NCBI RefSeq assembly: GCF_019903425.1
Contig: NZ_JACHUZ010000013.1
Span: 2,052,361-2,116,360, forward strand
Direction of reading: 5' to 3'
Source: Vreelandella halophila
GTDB taxonomy: Bacteria; Pseudomonadota; Gammaproteobacteria; Pseudomonadales; Oleiphilaceae
DNA length: 64,000 bases
Both the position numbers and the translations under genes were made by a program. Below, piece by piece: positions 1-8,494 of the stretch (the stretch's first letter is position 1; each line of letters begins with the position of its first letter). Under the pieces are notes generated by a model. It ran no database searches, had not been told where the DNA came from, and saw only the letters and a program-made list of their open reading frames with translations.

Positions 1-1
1 G

Positions 2-694
2 GTCAACGCCAACAACCTGGCGAACGCGGACACCACGGGGTTCAAACAGGACTTCGCCAATGCCCGCAGCATGCCGGTGTACGGCGAACACCACCCCTCC
101 AGGGCCTACGCCATGACGGAGAACCCGGGTGCGGATCTGAGTCATGGCCCCATGAAGCAGACTGGCCGTTCACTGGATATCGCCATCAAGGGCGATGGCT
201 GGCTGGCGGTAGAACCGGAGCCCGGTGACGAGGCCTATACCCGTGCCGGTAGCCTGCAGGTGGATGCCAACGGCATCCTGCGCAATGGCGAAGGGCTTCC
301 GGTTATGGGTAACGGGGGCCCGGTTGCCGTACCGCCGGCTGACAAGATTGAAATCGGCTCTGACGGCACCCTCTCAGTGGTACCCGCCGGTGCCCCCAGT
401 GACCAGCTGGTTGAGGTGGATCGGCTCAAGCTGGTGAATCCGGACCAGGATGAGATTGAAAAAGGTGAGGATGGTCTCTTCCGCCTCAAGGAGGGCGCGG
501 ATCAGGAGGGCCCACTGCAGCCGGACGCTGATGTCCAGGTCGTAAGCGGGTTCCTGGAGGGCTCCAACGTCTCCGCCGTGGAATCCATGATCCAGAACCT
601 GCAGCTTTCCCGCCAGTACGAGATGCAGGTCAAAGCCATGCAGACCGCCGACGAAAACAGCCAGAGCGTGGCACGCTTGTTGCAAGACCTCTGA
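2..694 (+). CDS. flgF: Flagellar basal-body rod protein FlgF (5' end cut off by window)
   Basis: Proximal rod protein of the flagellar basal body, exported by the flagellar type III system and assembled in the periplasm. The frame is open from base 2; the first readable residues, VNANNLANADTTGFKQDF, are the conserved N-terminal rod signature (NNLANxxTTGFK), so only about 20 codons are missing upstream. The C-terminal part carries the second family signature, LEGSNVSAVESMIQNLQLSRQ, close to the stop. A downstream ATG at base 71 is internal and not the true start. It is followed after about 85 bp by flgG, as in the usual flgFGHIJKL order. Partial only because of the window edge. Confidence 0.95.
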   Translation, partial: VNANNLANADTTGFKQDFANARSMPVYGEHHPSRAYAMTENPGADLSHGPMKQTGRSLDIAIKGDGWLAVEPEPGDEAYTRAGSLQVDANGILRNGEGLPVMGNGGPVAVPPADKIEIGSDGTLSVVPAGAPSDQLVEVDRLKLVNPDQDEIEKGEDGLFRLKEGADQEGPLQPDADVQVVSGFLEGSNVSAVESMIQNLQLSRQYEMQVKAMQTADENSQSVARLLQDL

Positions 695-778
695 TGGAAA
701 CGTCATGGGTGACGGAAAAGCGGCAAACCGATGCCGCCGCCCTAAGGGCCCGCACCCAAGTGATCGGAGGACAGAACA

Positions 779-1564
779 ATGCATCCAGCCCTTTGGGTCA
801 GCAAGACCGGCCTCGCCGCTCAGGATAAGCAGCTGAGCACCATTTCCAACAACCTGGCTAACGTGAATACCACCGGGTTCAAGCGTGACCGCGCCAATTT
901 CCAGGATCTGATGTACCAGACGGAGCGCCAGCCCGGCGGCCTGTCTTCCCAGAACACGGAACTGCCGTCTGGGCTCCAGCTGGGTACGGGCGTACGCGTT
1001 GCGGCAACCAGCAAGGAGCACACCCAGGGAGACATGAAGGTCACGGACCAGTCCCTGGACCTGGCCATTGATGGGGAGGGCTTCTTCCAGGTCCTCAAGC
1101 CGGATGGCGAGATCGCCTACACCCGCAACGGCGAATTCCAGCTCAACTCCGAGGGCGATATTGTTACGCCCAACGGCAACCCGATTGAACCGAACATCAA
1201 TGTGCCGGAAGAAGCCACCTCCATCACTATCGGGCGTGACGGCACCGTCAGCGCTAAGATCGCTAACGAGCCGGAGCCCCAGCAGCTGGGCCAGATCGAG
1301 CTGGCGACCTTCGTGAACCCCCAGGGGCTTCAGGCAATTGGCAGTAACCTCTACCAGGAGACCGCAGCCAGCGGTGACCCGCTGATCGGTGAAGCCGGTC
1401 TGGATGGGACCGGCACCATCGAGCAGGGCATGCTGGAAGGCTCCAACGTGGAGGTGGTCGAGGAGATGGTGAACATGATCACCACCCAGCGGGCGTATGA
1501 GATGAACTCCAAGGTCGTCTCGTCTTCGGACCAGATGCTCCAGTTCATCACCCAGAACCTGTAA
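779..1564 (+). CDS. flgG: Flagellar distal rod protein FlgG
   Basis: Distal rod subunit that links the proximal rod to the hook and passes through the P and L rings. The 261 residues match the usual family length (about 260). The N-terminus has the rod motif NNLANVNTTGFKRD (around residues 23-36) and the C-terminus the paired helix signature LEGSNVEVVEEMVNMITTQR followed by AYEMNSKVV. A GGAGG Shine-Dalgarno lies just before the ATG at 779. It lies between flgF and flgH in the same orientation, so it is part of one rod/ring/hook-junction operon. Confidence 0.98.
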   Translation: MHPALWVSKTGLAAQDKQLSTISNNLANVNTTGFKRDRANFQDLMYQTERQPGGLSSQNTELPSGLQLGTGVRVAATSKEHTQGDMKVTDQSLDLAIDGEGFFQVLKPDGEIAYTRNGEFQLNSEGDIVTPNGNPIEPNINVPEEATSITIGRDGTVSAKIANEPEPQQLGQIELATFVNPQGLQAIGSNLYQETAASGDPLIGEAGLDGTGTIEQGMLEGSNVEVVEEMVNMITTQRAYEMNSKVVSSSDQMLQFITQNL

Positions 1565-1589
1565 CGCCGCCTCGGGTAGGAGAGCTGTT

Positions 1590-2276
1590 ATGAGCGTCGC
1601 ATCCAATGCCATCCACAAGAGCCTGCTCCTGCTGCTGGTGGTGACGCTGGCAGGCTGCCAAGCCATGACCCGTGAGCGGGCCAAGCCCGGTGATCCGGCG
1701 TTCGCGCCGGTGGAACCTGAGGCGATGATGGCGGATCAGCCGGTCAACGGCTCCATCTACCAGAACTCCCGCCGTCATAATCTGTTCAGCGACAGCAAGG
1801 CGCTGAACGTGGGAGATGTGGTGACCGTGCAGCTTCAGGAGAGCACGGCGGCGTCCAAAACCTCCAACACCAGTATTGCGAAGGAAAGTGAGACGGATCT
1901 TGAGGCGCCGTCGGTCCTGGGTCAGGAGGGCCTGGGAATCGGGACGGATGTGAGTCAGGACCGGCAGTTTGACGGTGAAGCTGAGGCGGACCAGAGCAAC
2001 CAGCTCAGTGGCAGTATCACCGTGACGGTGGTGGAAGTGATGCCCAATGGGGTTCTGCGGGTGCGCGGCGAGAAATGGCTGACCCTGACCCAGGGCAAGG
2101 AATACGTGCGGGTCTCCGGGCTGATCCGCCAGCAGGACATTGGCTCGGATAACCGTGTGAGTTCCCGCCGGATCGCGGACGCGAGGATATCCTATGGCGG
2201 GACCGGGGATTTTGACCAGGCCAACCGCATGGGCTGGCTGACCCGCTTCTTCAATAGTGAATGGTGGCCTCTGTGA
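1590..2276 (+). CDS. flgH: Flagellar L-ring lipoprotein FlgH
   Basis: Outer-membrane L-ring subunit that forms the bushing for the flagellar rod. The 228-residue product starts with a lipoprotein signal peptide: a hydrophobic stretch ends in the lipobox LAGC at about residues 21-24, so the mature protein should begin with a lipidated cysteine. Downstream are the family features [22 protein letters not shown] and the C-terminal block around [12 protein letters not shown] and [14 protein letters not shown]. It starts 25 bp after flgG and its 3' end lies 24 bp before the chosen flgI start. Confidence 0.97.
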   Translation: MSVASNAIHKSLLLLLVVTLAGCQAMTRERAKPGDPAFAPVEPEAMMADQPVNGSIYQNSRRHNLFSDSKALNVGDVVTVQLQESTAASKTSNTSIAKESETDLEAPSVLGQEGLGIGTDVSQDRQFDGEAEADQSNQLSGSITVTVVEVMPNGVLRVRGEKWLTLTQGKEYVRVSGLIRQQDIGSDNRVSSRRIADARISYGGTGDFDQANRMGWLTRFFNSEWWPL

Positions 2277-2299
2277 TGCTTTGTACAGGAGGGCGTGTC

Positions 2300-3394
2300 A
2301 TGTGGAACCGGATTGCCGCGGTACTGGTGCTTGTGACCCTGATTGCCGGTCCGGTGCAGGCCGACCGGCTCAAGGATCTGACCTCGGTTAAGGGCGTGCG
2401 CAATAACCAGCTTGTCGGGTACGGGCTGGTGGTGGGTCTCGATGGCAGCGGGGATGGTGCGCCATTCACGAACCAGAGCCTGCGCAACATGATGGATCAG
2501 TTTGGTATCACCATCCCCCCTGGCGTCGATCCCGGCGCCGATAACGTGGCGGCCGTGATGGTCACGGCGGATCTGCAGCCCTTTGCCAGCCCCGGCCAGG
2601 AAATTGATGTCACCGTGTCCTCGGTGGGCGATGCCGACAGCCTGCGCGGCGGCACACTGCTGATGACGCCACTCCAGGGGGCGGACGGCCAGACCTATGC
2701 CATGGCCCAGGGGAGTCTTGTAGTCGGTGGTTTCGGCGCGGAGGGTCAGGATGGATCCTCAATTTCCGTGAATATTCCGAGTGTCGGGCGTATTCCCCAG
2801 GGCGCAACGGTTGAGCGCAAGGTGCCCACGGCCTTCTCCGAAGGGGACACCATTACCCTGAACCTGCGTAACCCGGATTTCACCACGGCGCGGCGCGTGG
2901 TCGAGGCGGTAAATGACCGTCTGGGGCCGGAAACGGCCTACGCGAAGAACGCCTCATCCGTGCGGGTGCGCGCACCACGGGACGCCTCACAGCGCGTCAG
3001 CTTTCTCTCGATCCTGGAGAACATCGAGATCACCCCGGCGGAGGAATCCGCCAAGGTGGTGATCAACTCCCGCACCGGCACCATCGTGGTGGGTGAGAAC
3101 GTGAAGGTCAGCCCGGCGGCGGTCACTCACGGCAACCTGAGTGTGACCATTACCGAGAATCCCGAGGCAGTGGCGCCCGGGCTTTTCGGAGATGGTGACC
3201 CAGCCGTGATTCCACAGACGGATGTGGCCATCGAGCAGGAAGAAGCCCGCATGTTCAAGTTCGGGCCCGCGGTTACGCTCAACGAGATCGTTCAATCGGT
3301 GAATCAGGTGGGTGCGGCACCGGGTGACATCATGGCCGTGCTGGAAGCCCTCAAGCAGTCCGGCGCGCTGCGCGCGGAACTGATCGTCATTTGA
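2300..3394 (+). CDS. flgI: Flagellar P-ring protein FlgI
   Basis: Periplasmic P-ring subunit of the flagellar basal body. I chose the ATG at 2300 (364 residues) rather than an in-frame start at 2261 that overlaps flgH: it follows an AGGAGGG ribosome site and begins a clean Sec signal peptide ([21 protein letters not shown]) with cleavage before DRLKDL. The family block [20 protein letters not shown] and the C-terminal [19 protein letters not shown] are intact. The length is normal for the family. The next gene, flgJ, starts 10 bp downstream. Confidence 0.97.
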   Translation: MWNRIAAVLVLVTLIAGPVQADRLKDLTSVKGVRNNQLVGYGLVVGLDGSGDGAPFTNQSLRNMMDQFGITIPPGVDPGADNVAAVMVTADLQPFASPGQEIDVTVSSVGDADSLRGGTLLMTPLQGADGQTYAMAQGSLVVGGFGAEGQDGSSISVNIPSVGRIPQGATVERKVPTAFSEGDTITLNLRNPDFTTARRVVEAVNDRLGPETAYAKNASSVRVRAPRDASQRVSFLSILENIEITPAEESAKVVINSRTGTIVVGENVKVSPAAVTHGNLSVTITENPEAVAPGLFGDGDPAVIPQTDVAIEQEEARMFKFGPAVTLNEIVQSVNQVGAAPGDIMAVLEALKQSGALRAELIVI

Positions 3395-3404
3395 GGTTGA
3401 GGCT

Positions 3405-4391
3405 ATGATCCAGTCATCCGCAAGCGGTACCAGCGACGCGCACATCTACACCGACATGAGCGCCATGAGCGATCTCAAGCGGCTTGCCGATACCGATCGG
3501 GACAAGGCACTGGAGAAAGTCGCCAAGCAGTTCGAAGCGCTGTTCCTGCAGCAGATGATGAAGTCCATGCGCTCAGCCAACGAGGTGTTCAGCGAGGGCA
3601 ATTACCTGAACAGCCAGGAGACCGAACAGTACCAGGACATGTTCGACAAGCAGCTGACCCTGAGCCTGACCCAGGAACGCAGCATCGGGATTGCGGATCA
3701 ACTGGTGCGCCAGCTTGGTGGTGGCGAACAGGGTGCGGATCGTCCGGACGCCAAGACCAGTATTGCCGAGTACAGCCGGGAGATGCCGGCGCCGGACCCG
3801 AAGCTGGCGGAACGTGTGGATAAGGTCCGCCAGATGATGCCGGAAGAGGGCAGCAGCGGCTCCAGCTCCGCTGATGAAGGCGGCAGGGAACTGCCGGAAC
3901 GGTTTGAAGGGCCGCAGCAGTTCGTGCAGGAGCTCAGCCCCATTGCCCGTGATGTGAGCGAAAAGACGGGCGTTCCGGCCCAGGTGATGATTGCCCAGGC
4001 GGCGCTGGAAACCGGCTGGGGTCAGAACATGATCGGCGGCGATAAGGAGCCCAGCCGAAACCTGTTCGGCATCAAGGCCGATGAGCGCTGGGGCGGCGAG
4101 AAAGTCCGTGTCACCACCACCGAATACCGGGACGGACTGCCCATGCAGGAAAAGGCGGACTTCCGTGCCTACCCGGATTACGCCAGCAGTTTTGAGGACT
4201 ACGCCAGCTTCCTGAACGAGAACCCGCGTTACCAGCGGGTGCTGGAGCAGGCGGACAACCCTGAAGCCTTCGCCCAGGCGCTGCAGGACGCCGGCTACGC
4301 CACTGATCCGGCCTATGCCGACAAGATCCAGAACATCATGGACAGGCCCACGCTGGGCGCCGTGATCGATGACGGGACGGAAGGGGAGTAA
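3405..4391 (+). CDS. flgJ: Flagellar rod cap / peptidoglycan hydrolase FlgJ
   Basis: Dual-function protein that caps the growing rod and opens the peptidoglycan layer. The N-terminal domain (about residues 25-105) has the rod-binding block KVAKQFEALFLQQMMKSMRS. A variable Ser/Glu-rich linker follows (about 120-165). The C-terminal glucosaminidase-type domain (about 170-315) carries AQAALETGWG, whose Glu is the expected catalytic residue, and NLFGIKA. The 328 residues fit the two-domain gammaproteobacterial form rather than the short single-domain one. It sits between flgI and flgK, 6 bp before flgK. Confidence 0.97.
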   Translation: MIQSSASGTSDAHIYTDMSAMSDLKRLADTDRDKALEKVAKQFEALFLQQMMKSMRSANEVFSEGNYLNSQETEQYQDMFDKQLTLSLTQERSIGIADQLVRQLGGGEQGADRPDAKTSIAEYSREMPAPDPKLAERVDKVRQMMPEEGSSGSSSADEGGRELPERFEGPQQFVQELSPIARDVSEKTGVPAQVMIAQAALETGWGQNMIGGDKEPSRNLFGIKADERWGGEKVRVTTTEYRDGLPMQEKADFRAYPDYASSFEDYASFLNENPRYQRVLEQADNPEAFAQALQDAGYATDPAYADKIQNIMDRPTLGAVIDDGTEGE

Positions 4392-4397
4392 GCTGCC

Positions 4398-7091
4398 ATG
4401 AGTCTGCTGAATACGGGCCTGACCGGGATCCTGTCCAACCAGAAGGCGCTGGAGACCACCAGTAACAACATCACCAACGCCAACACGCCCGGCTACAGTC
4501 GCCAGCGGGCGGATTTCGTTTCCAATCCCTCCCAGGCTTCCGGGAGCGGTTACATTGGCCAGGGCGTTAACGTTGCCGACATACAGCGCCTGAACGACGA
4601 ATTCATCAACACCCAGCTGCGTTCAGACACCACCCTTCACTCGGAACAGACCGCCCTAGTGGAGAACCTGAATGGCATGGACGATCTCCTGGGGAACGAG
4701 AAGACCGGTCTCAACCAGGCCCTGAACGAATTCTTTGGCACTCTCCAGGATGCGGCCGAGAGCCCAGCCTCAAACTCACTGCGCGAGCAGGCCCTGAACC
4801 AGGCGGACAATCTGGTTTCCCGCTTCAAGTCCGTGGACAGTCAGCTGCGTTCCCGCGAGGAAACCGTGGATGACCGCATCTCCGCGAACCTGAGCGACAT
4901 CAATTCCCTGGCGGACGGCATCGCGGAGCTGAATCTCAAGATCGCGGAGTCGCCCGGGCGCGCCAGTGGGCGTGATGCCAATGAGCTGCTGGACAAGCGG
5001 GACGAGAAGCTCCGGGAGCTTTCAGAGCTGGTGCAGGTCCAGACCAATGAGAACAACGACGGCACCGTTGATGTGAGCATCGGCAAGGGCCAGGGCATTG
5101 TCAGCAAGGGCAACAGCGCCACGCTGCGCCTGTCTGGAAGCACCGAGCAGGCGGGCCGGCGGGAGGTACTGCTGGAGGGCGTTGGCCGGGACAGGGCCAT
5201 TACCCATGAGATCACCGGTGGCGCGCTGGGCGGCAACCTGACTTTCCGGGACGAGATCCTGGAACCGACACTGAACGGGATCGGGCGGATCGCCATTGGT
5301 CTTTCCGAGCGCATGAACGAGCAGCACCAGCTGGGTCAGGATCTTAACGGTAACCTGGGTGGCAACTTCTTCCGCGATATCAATTCGGAAAGCCTGGCCC
5401 GTGGGCGGATCACGCCGTCCGCTGAAACCGCCGAAAACGGCGACCGCCAGGCCCGCGTGAACATCACTGACAGCAGCAAGCTGGATACCCGCTCTTATAC
5501 CCTGGAATTCACCGGGCCGGATGACCAGCAGTACCGCATCCGTGATGCCACCAGCGGAGAGCTGGTGAAAACCGGTAGCATCAGTGACAGCCGGCCCTCA
5601 ACCATCTCCATGGATGGATTCGAGATTGAGCTTGAATCCGGGGATTTCCAGCAGGGCGATGAATTCACCGTCCGGCCCACCTTCAACGGTGCGCGGGATA
5701 TGGCGACGGAAATTGTGGCCGGCGAACAGATTGCCCTGGCAGCCCCCATCCGCGCCGAGGCCAGCAGTGGCAACCAGGGCACCGGGCAGATCACCCAGGG
5801 CACCATGCTCGACATCCGCGACCCACAGACCGGCCGCCGTCTGGATGCCCTGGACCAGAACGGCAACCTCGATCCGCCCATGGAGATCCGGTTCCTTTCG
5901 GAGAACCGCTTTGAGGTGGTGGATGTCTCCGATCCGTCTGATCCCAAGCCTCTGGATCCGCCGATGAACAATGTGCGGTTTGAGCCGGGGAAGACGAATA
6001 CCGTGTTCAGTGGGGATCCGGGGGCGCGGGTTGTGACTGCTTCAGGGCCTACAAATACGGAGCCTCAGCCTGGAGCCGGGAATGGTTATGGAGCACAGGA
6101 AATCACCCTCCGTACACGTGATCCGGAAACAGGTGTTGTTTCAACCCAACCAGCGCTCGACATCAATGCTAACGAATCGGCCCAGTCCATTGCGAATAAA
6201 CTGAATGGCCGGTCAGGGGTCCAGGCAACGGCCTATACGGAAACCGAGCTCAGAAACCTCAATGGTAGCGATGCCGATATCTCCATTTCCATCAAGGATG
6301 ATTCCGGCACCAAAACGGCGGATTTGGGTCAAATTGATGGTCCTCTAACGGCTGATAGTCTCAAGAAGGCCATGGAGGACAATAGCGATTTTGAATCACT
6401 GAATCTCGATGTCCGCATTGCGGGTGATGATGGCAATAGTCTCAAGCTCCGCTCCAACAGCGGGGCGGATATACGGTTGGAATTGAATAATAGTAATGGC
6501 TCTCTCCAGGTCAGCAAGCCGGATCCCTACGGTGGCGGCAGTGTTGGGACTGAATCCCTGAATAATAATGTTGTGACCGTGGGCGGCTATGTGGATACAA
6601 CCCTTGCTGATGGTGTGCGTCTGACCGCTGACGATACGACAACAGCGGGGGCAGACAATTTCTTTGAACGGGCCCCCAGCAGCGAACCCGCCTACAAAGG
6701 CTTCCAGTTCGAACTCAGCGGCAACCCTGAGGCCGGCGACAGCTTCCGCCTTGAAACCAACGAGGGTGGCACCTCGGACAACCGTAACGGCCTGGCCCTG
6801 GGCGACCTGAACGCAAAGAATTACCTGGATAACGGCAACTTCAGCTTCACGGACGCCTATGGTTCCGTGGTCGAGGATGTGGGGTCGCGCACCCGGACTG
6901 CCCAGGTGGACAAAGAAGCCGCCGGCACGCTCAAGGAGCAGTCCCAGAAACAGTGGGAAGAGCAGTCCGGCGTCAACCTCGATGAGGAAGCCGGCAGGCT
7001 CATCGAGTTCCAGAACGCTTACAGCGCCTCATCGCAGGTGGTCTCGGTTGCCCGGGACCTGTTCAATACCCTGCTCGGCACCTTCAACTAG
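4398..7091 (+). CDS. flgK: Hook-filament junction protein FlgK, enlarged
   Basis: First hook-filament junction protein (HAP1). The N-terminus has the hook/junction motif TTSNNITNANTPGYSRQ (about residues 21-37), and the C-terminus has the conserved helix NLDEEAGRLIEFQNAYSASS near the end. At 897 residues it is far longer than the E. coli protein (about 547). The extra length lies in the middle, about residues 330-775. One stretch (roughly 6040-6665) looks less GC-rich and contains ESAQSIANKLNGRSGVQATA, resembling flagellin hook-IN repeats. The insert is probably a surface-exposed variable domain (inference). A GGGGAG ribosome site overlaps the flgJ stop region. Confidence 0.96.
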   Translation: MSLLNTGLTGILSNQKALETTSNNITNANTPGYSRQRADFVSNPSQASGSGYIGQGVNVADIQRLNDEFINTQLRSDTTLHSEQTALVENLNGMDDLLGNEKTGLNQALNEFFGTLQDAAESPASNSLREQALNQADNLVSRFKSVDSQLRSREETVDDRISANLSDINSLADGIAELNLKIAESPGRASGRDANELLDKRDEKLRELSELVQVQTNENNDGTVDVSIGKGQGIVSKGNSATLRLSGSTEQAGRREVLLEGVGRDRAITHEITGGALGGNLTFRDEILEPTLNGIGRIAIGLSERMNEQHQLGQDLNGNLGGNFFRDINSESLARGRITPSAETAENGDRQARVNITDSSKLDTRSYTLEFTGPDDQQYRIRDATSGELVKTGSISDSRPSTISMDGFEIELESGDFQQGDEFTVRPTFNGARDMATEIVAGEQIALAAPIRAEASSGNQGTGQITQGTMLDIRDPQTGRRLDALDQNGNLDPPMEIRFLSENRFEVVDVSDPSDPKPLDPPMNNVRFEPGKTNTVFSGDPGARVVTASGPTNTEPQPGAGNGYGAQEITLRTRDPETGVVSTQPALDINANESAQSIANKLNGRSGVQATAYTETELRNLNGSDADISISIKDDSGTKTADLGQIDGPLTADSLKKAMEDNSDFESLNLDVRIAGDDGNSLKLRSNSGADIRLELNNSNGSLQVSKPDPYGGGSVGTESLNNNVVTVGGYVDTTLADGVRLTADDTTTAGADNFFERAPSSEPAYKGFQFELSGNPEAGDSFRLETNEGGTSDNRNGLALGDLNAKNYLDNGNFSFTDAYGSVVEDVGSRTRTAQVDKEAAGTLKEQSQKQWEEQSGVNLDEEAGRLIEFQNAYSASSQVVSVARDLFNTLLGTFN

Positions 7092-7103
7092 GGGAGGGTG
7101 ATC

Positions 7104-8324
7104 ATGCGTGTTTCCACAAGCCAGATCTTCAATCAGGGGATCCAGCAGTTCCAGAATCTCAACGCCCAGCAGGCGCGTACCCAGGAGCAGGTGGCCACGG
7201 GCAAGCAAGTGCTCAGTCCCTCGGATGACCCGGTGGCCTCCACCCGGATCGTGCAGCTCAAGGATGACCTGGCGCGTAGCGAGCAGTACCAGGACACACT
7301 GAACATGACACAGACCCGTCTGGAACGGGAAGACGGGACGCTCTCCAGCTATACGGATGCGCTGGCCCGCACTCGGGAGTTGATGGTCCAGGCTGGCAGT
7401 GGTTCTCTGAGTGAGTCGGATCGCGAGTCCATCGCCCAGGAGCTGCGGCAGGTGAAGGGGCAGATGGTCAGCTTGGCCAACACCCAAGGGCCGGAAGGGG
7501 AGTTCCTGTTTGCCGGTTTCCAGGGCGGCGAAAAGCCCTTTGGCGAGGATGTGTCCGGCAACATTGAATACCGGGGTGATTCCGGCGAGCGTTCAGTGCA
7601 GATCGATGACGGGGTCACGATCAAGGTGAACGACAATGGCCGGGAAACGTTTGAGGCCATTCCCAGCGACCGGCCTACGTTCAATACCCGTGCCTCCCAG
7701 AGTAACGAGGGCAGCGGCCGGATCAGCAGCGGGGTTGTAACCGACCGGGAAGCGTTTGAAGAATTCTACCCTGATGACCTGATGGTGTCGTTTGAACGGA
7801 GTGGCGGAGACACCAAGTACACCGTCAAATCCCAAAGAACCGGTGAGACTTTCATATCAGATGAAGATTATGTAAGCGGTAATCCCATCGAGGTCAACGG
7901 GATGCGTTTTGAAGTCAGCGGCGAACCGAAAGATGAGGATTCCTTCGCGGTTGAAACAGGTGACCAGCAGAGCATATTCGGCACCATGGAGAAGATGATC
8001 GAAGGGCTGGAGACACACCCCAACACGCCGGAAGGCCGCGAGGCGCTTGAGGATACCATCGACCAGGGCCTCGCCAATCTGCAGAACGCCGAGGACCGGG
8101 CCACGGAAATCCAGGCCGGCGTAGGTACACGCCTGAATACCGTGGAAACCACCAAAGAGTTCCTGAAGGACAGTGATCTGCTGGCGCAGGAGACCCTTTC
8201 AGACCTTGAGGATGTGGACTACGCCGAGGCTATCAGCCGCCTGACCCAGCAGAATTTCACCCTCCAGGCGGCGCAGCAGTCCTTCGCACAGATCTCACGC
8301 CTGTCGCTGTTCGACGCACTGTGA
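7104..8324 (+). CDS. flgL: Hook-filament junction protein FlgL
   Basis: Second hook-filament junction protein (HAP3), related to flagellin. I prefer ATG 7104 (406 residues, MRVSTSQIFNQG) over GTG 7098 because GGAGG at 7093-7097 is then spaced six bases from the start and the product begins with the typical MRxST. The N-terminal helical signature QQARTQEQVATGKQVLSPSD and the C-terminal flagellin-like helix (ISRLTQQNFTLQAAQQSFAQ) are clear. It is longer than enteric FlgL (about 317), with extra material in the centre. It ends the flg operon: the stop codon abuts the -35 box of tRNA-Leu. Confidence 0.96.
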   Translation: MRVSTSQIFNQGIQQFQNLNAQQARTQEQVATGKQVLSPSDDPVASTRIVQLKDDLARSEQYQDTLNMTQTRLEREDGTLSSYTDALARTRELMVQAGSGSLSESDRESIAQELRQVKGQMVSLANTQGPEGEFLFAGFQGGEKPFGEDVSGNIEYRGDSGERSVQIDDGVTIKVNDNGRETFEAIPSDRPTFNTRASQSNEGSGRISSGVVTDREAFEEFYPDDLMVSFERSGGDTKYTVKSQRTGETFISDEDYVSGNPIEVNGMRFEVSGEPKDEDSFAVETGDQQSIFGTMEKMIEGLETHPNTPEGREALEDTIDQGLANLQNAEDRATEIQAGVGTRLNTVETTKEFLKDSDLLAQETLSDLEDVDYAEAISRLTQQNFTLQAAQQSFAQISRLSLFDAL

Positions 8325-8352
8325 TTGACGCGGCAATGGCCGCGCGTATAAT
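8325..8352 (+). promoter_or_regulatory. Sigma-70 promoter of tRNA-Leu
   Basis: TTGACG (8325-8330), a 16-bp spacer and a perfect TATAAT (8347-8352) lie 11 bp before the first tRNA base. The -35 box begins at the base after the flgL stop codon, so the tRNA has its own promoter independent of the flagellar operon. Confidence 0.85.
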
Positions 8353-8363
8353 CCTATGCCGTT

Positions 8364-8448
8364 GCCGAGGTGGTGGAACTGGTAGACACGCCTGACTCAA
8401 AATCAGGTGGCGCAAGCCTTGTGGGTTCGAGTCCCACCCTCGGCACCA
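8364..8448 (+). tRNA. tRNA-Leu (anticodon CAA)
   Basis: An 85-base class II tRNA with the CCA end encoded. Acceptor arms GCCGAGG (8364-8370) and CCTCGGC (8438-8444) pair fully; the discriminator base is A. The anticodon stem CCTGA/TCAGG encloses loop CTCAAAA, giving anticodon CAA (8398-8400), which reads UUG. The T arm GTGGG-TTCGAGT-CCCAC is canonical and the long variable arm is present. Confidence 0.97.
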
Positions 8449-8494
8449 TGCCTCTCCGCCTGGATCGCTTCCCTGGTATCAGTCGTTTTCTGCA

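Noticed and set aside
374-1684. 436-codon minus-strand frame across flgF, flgG and flgH
   Set aside because: Shadow of three well-identified flagellar genes; no recognisable domain.
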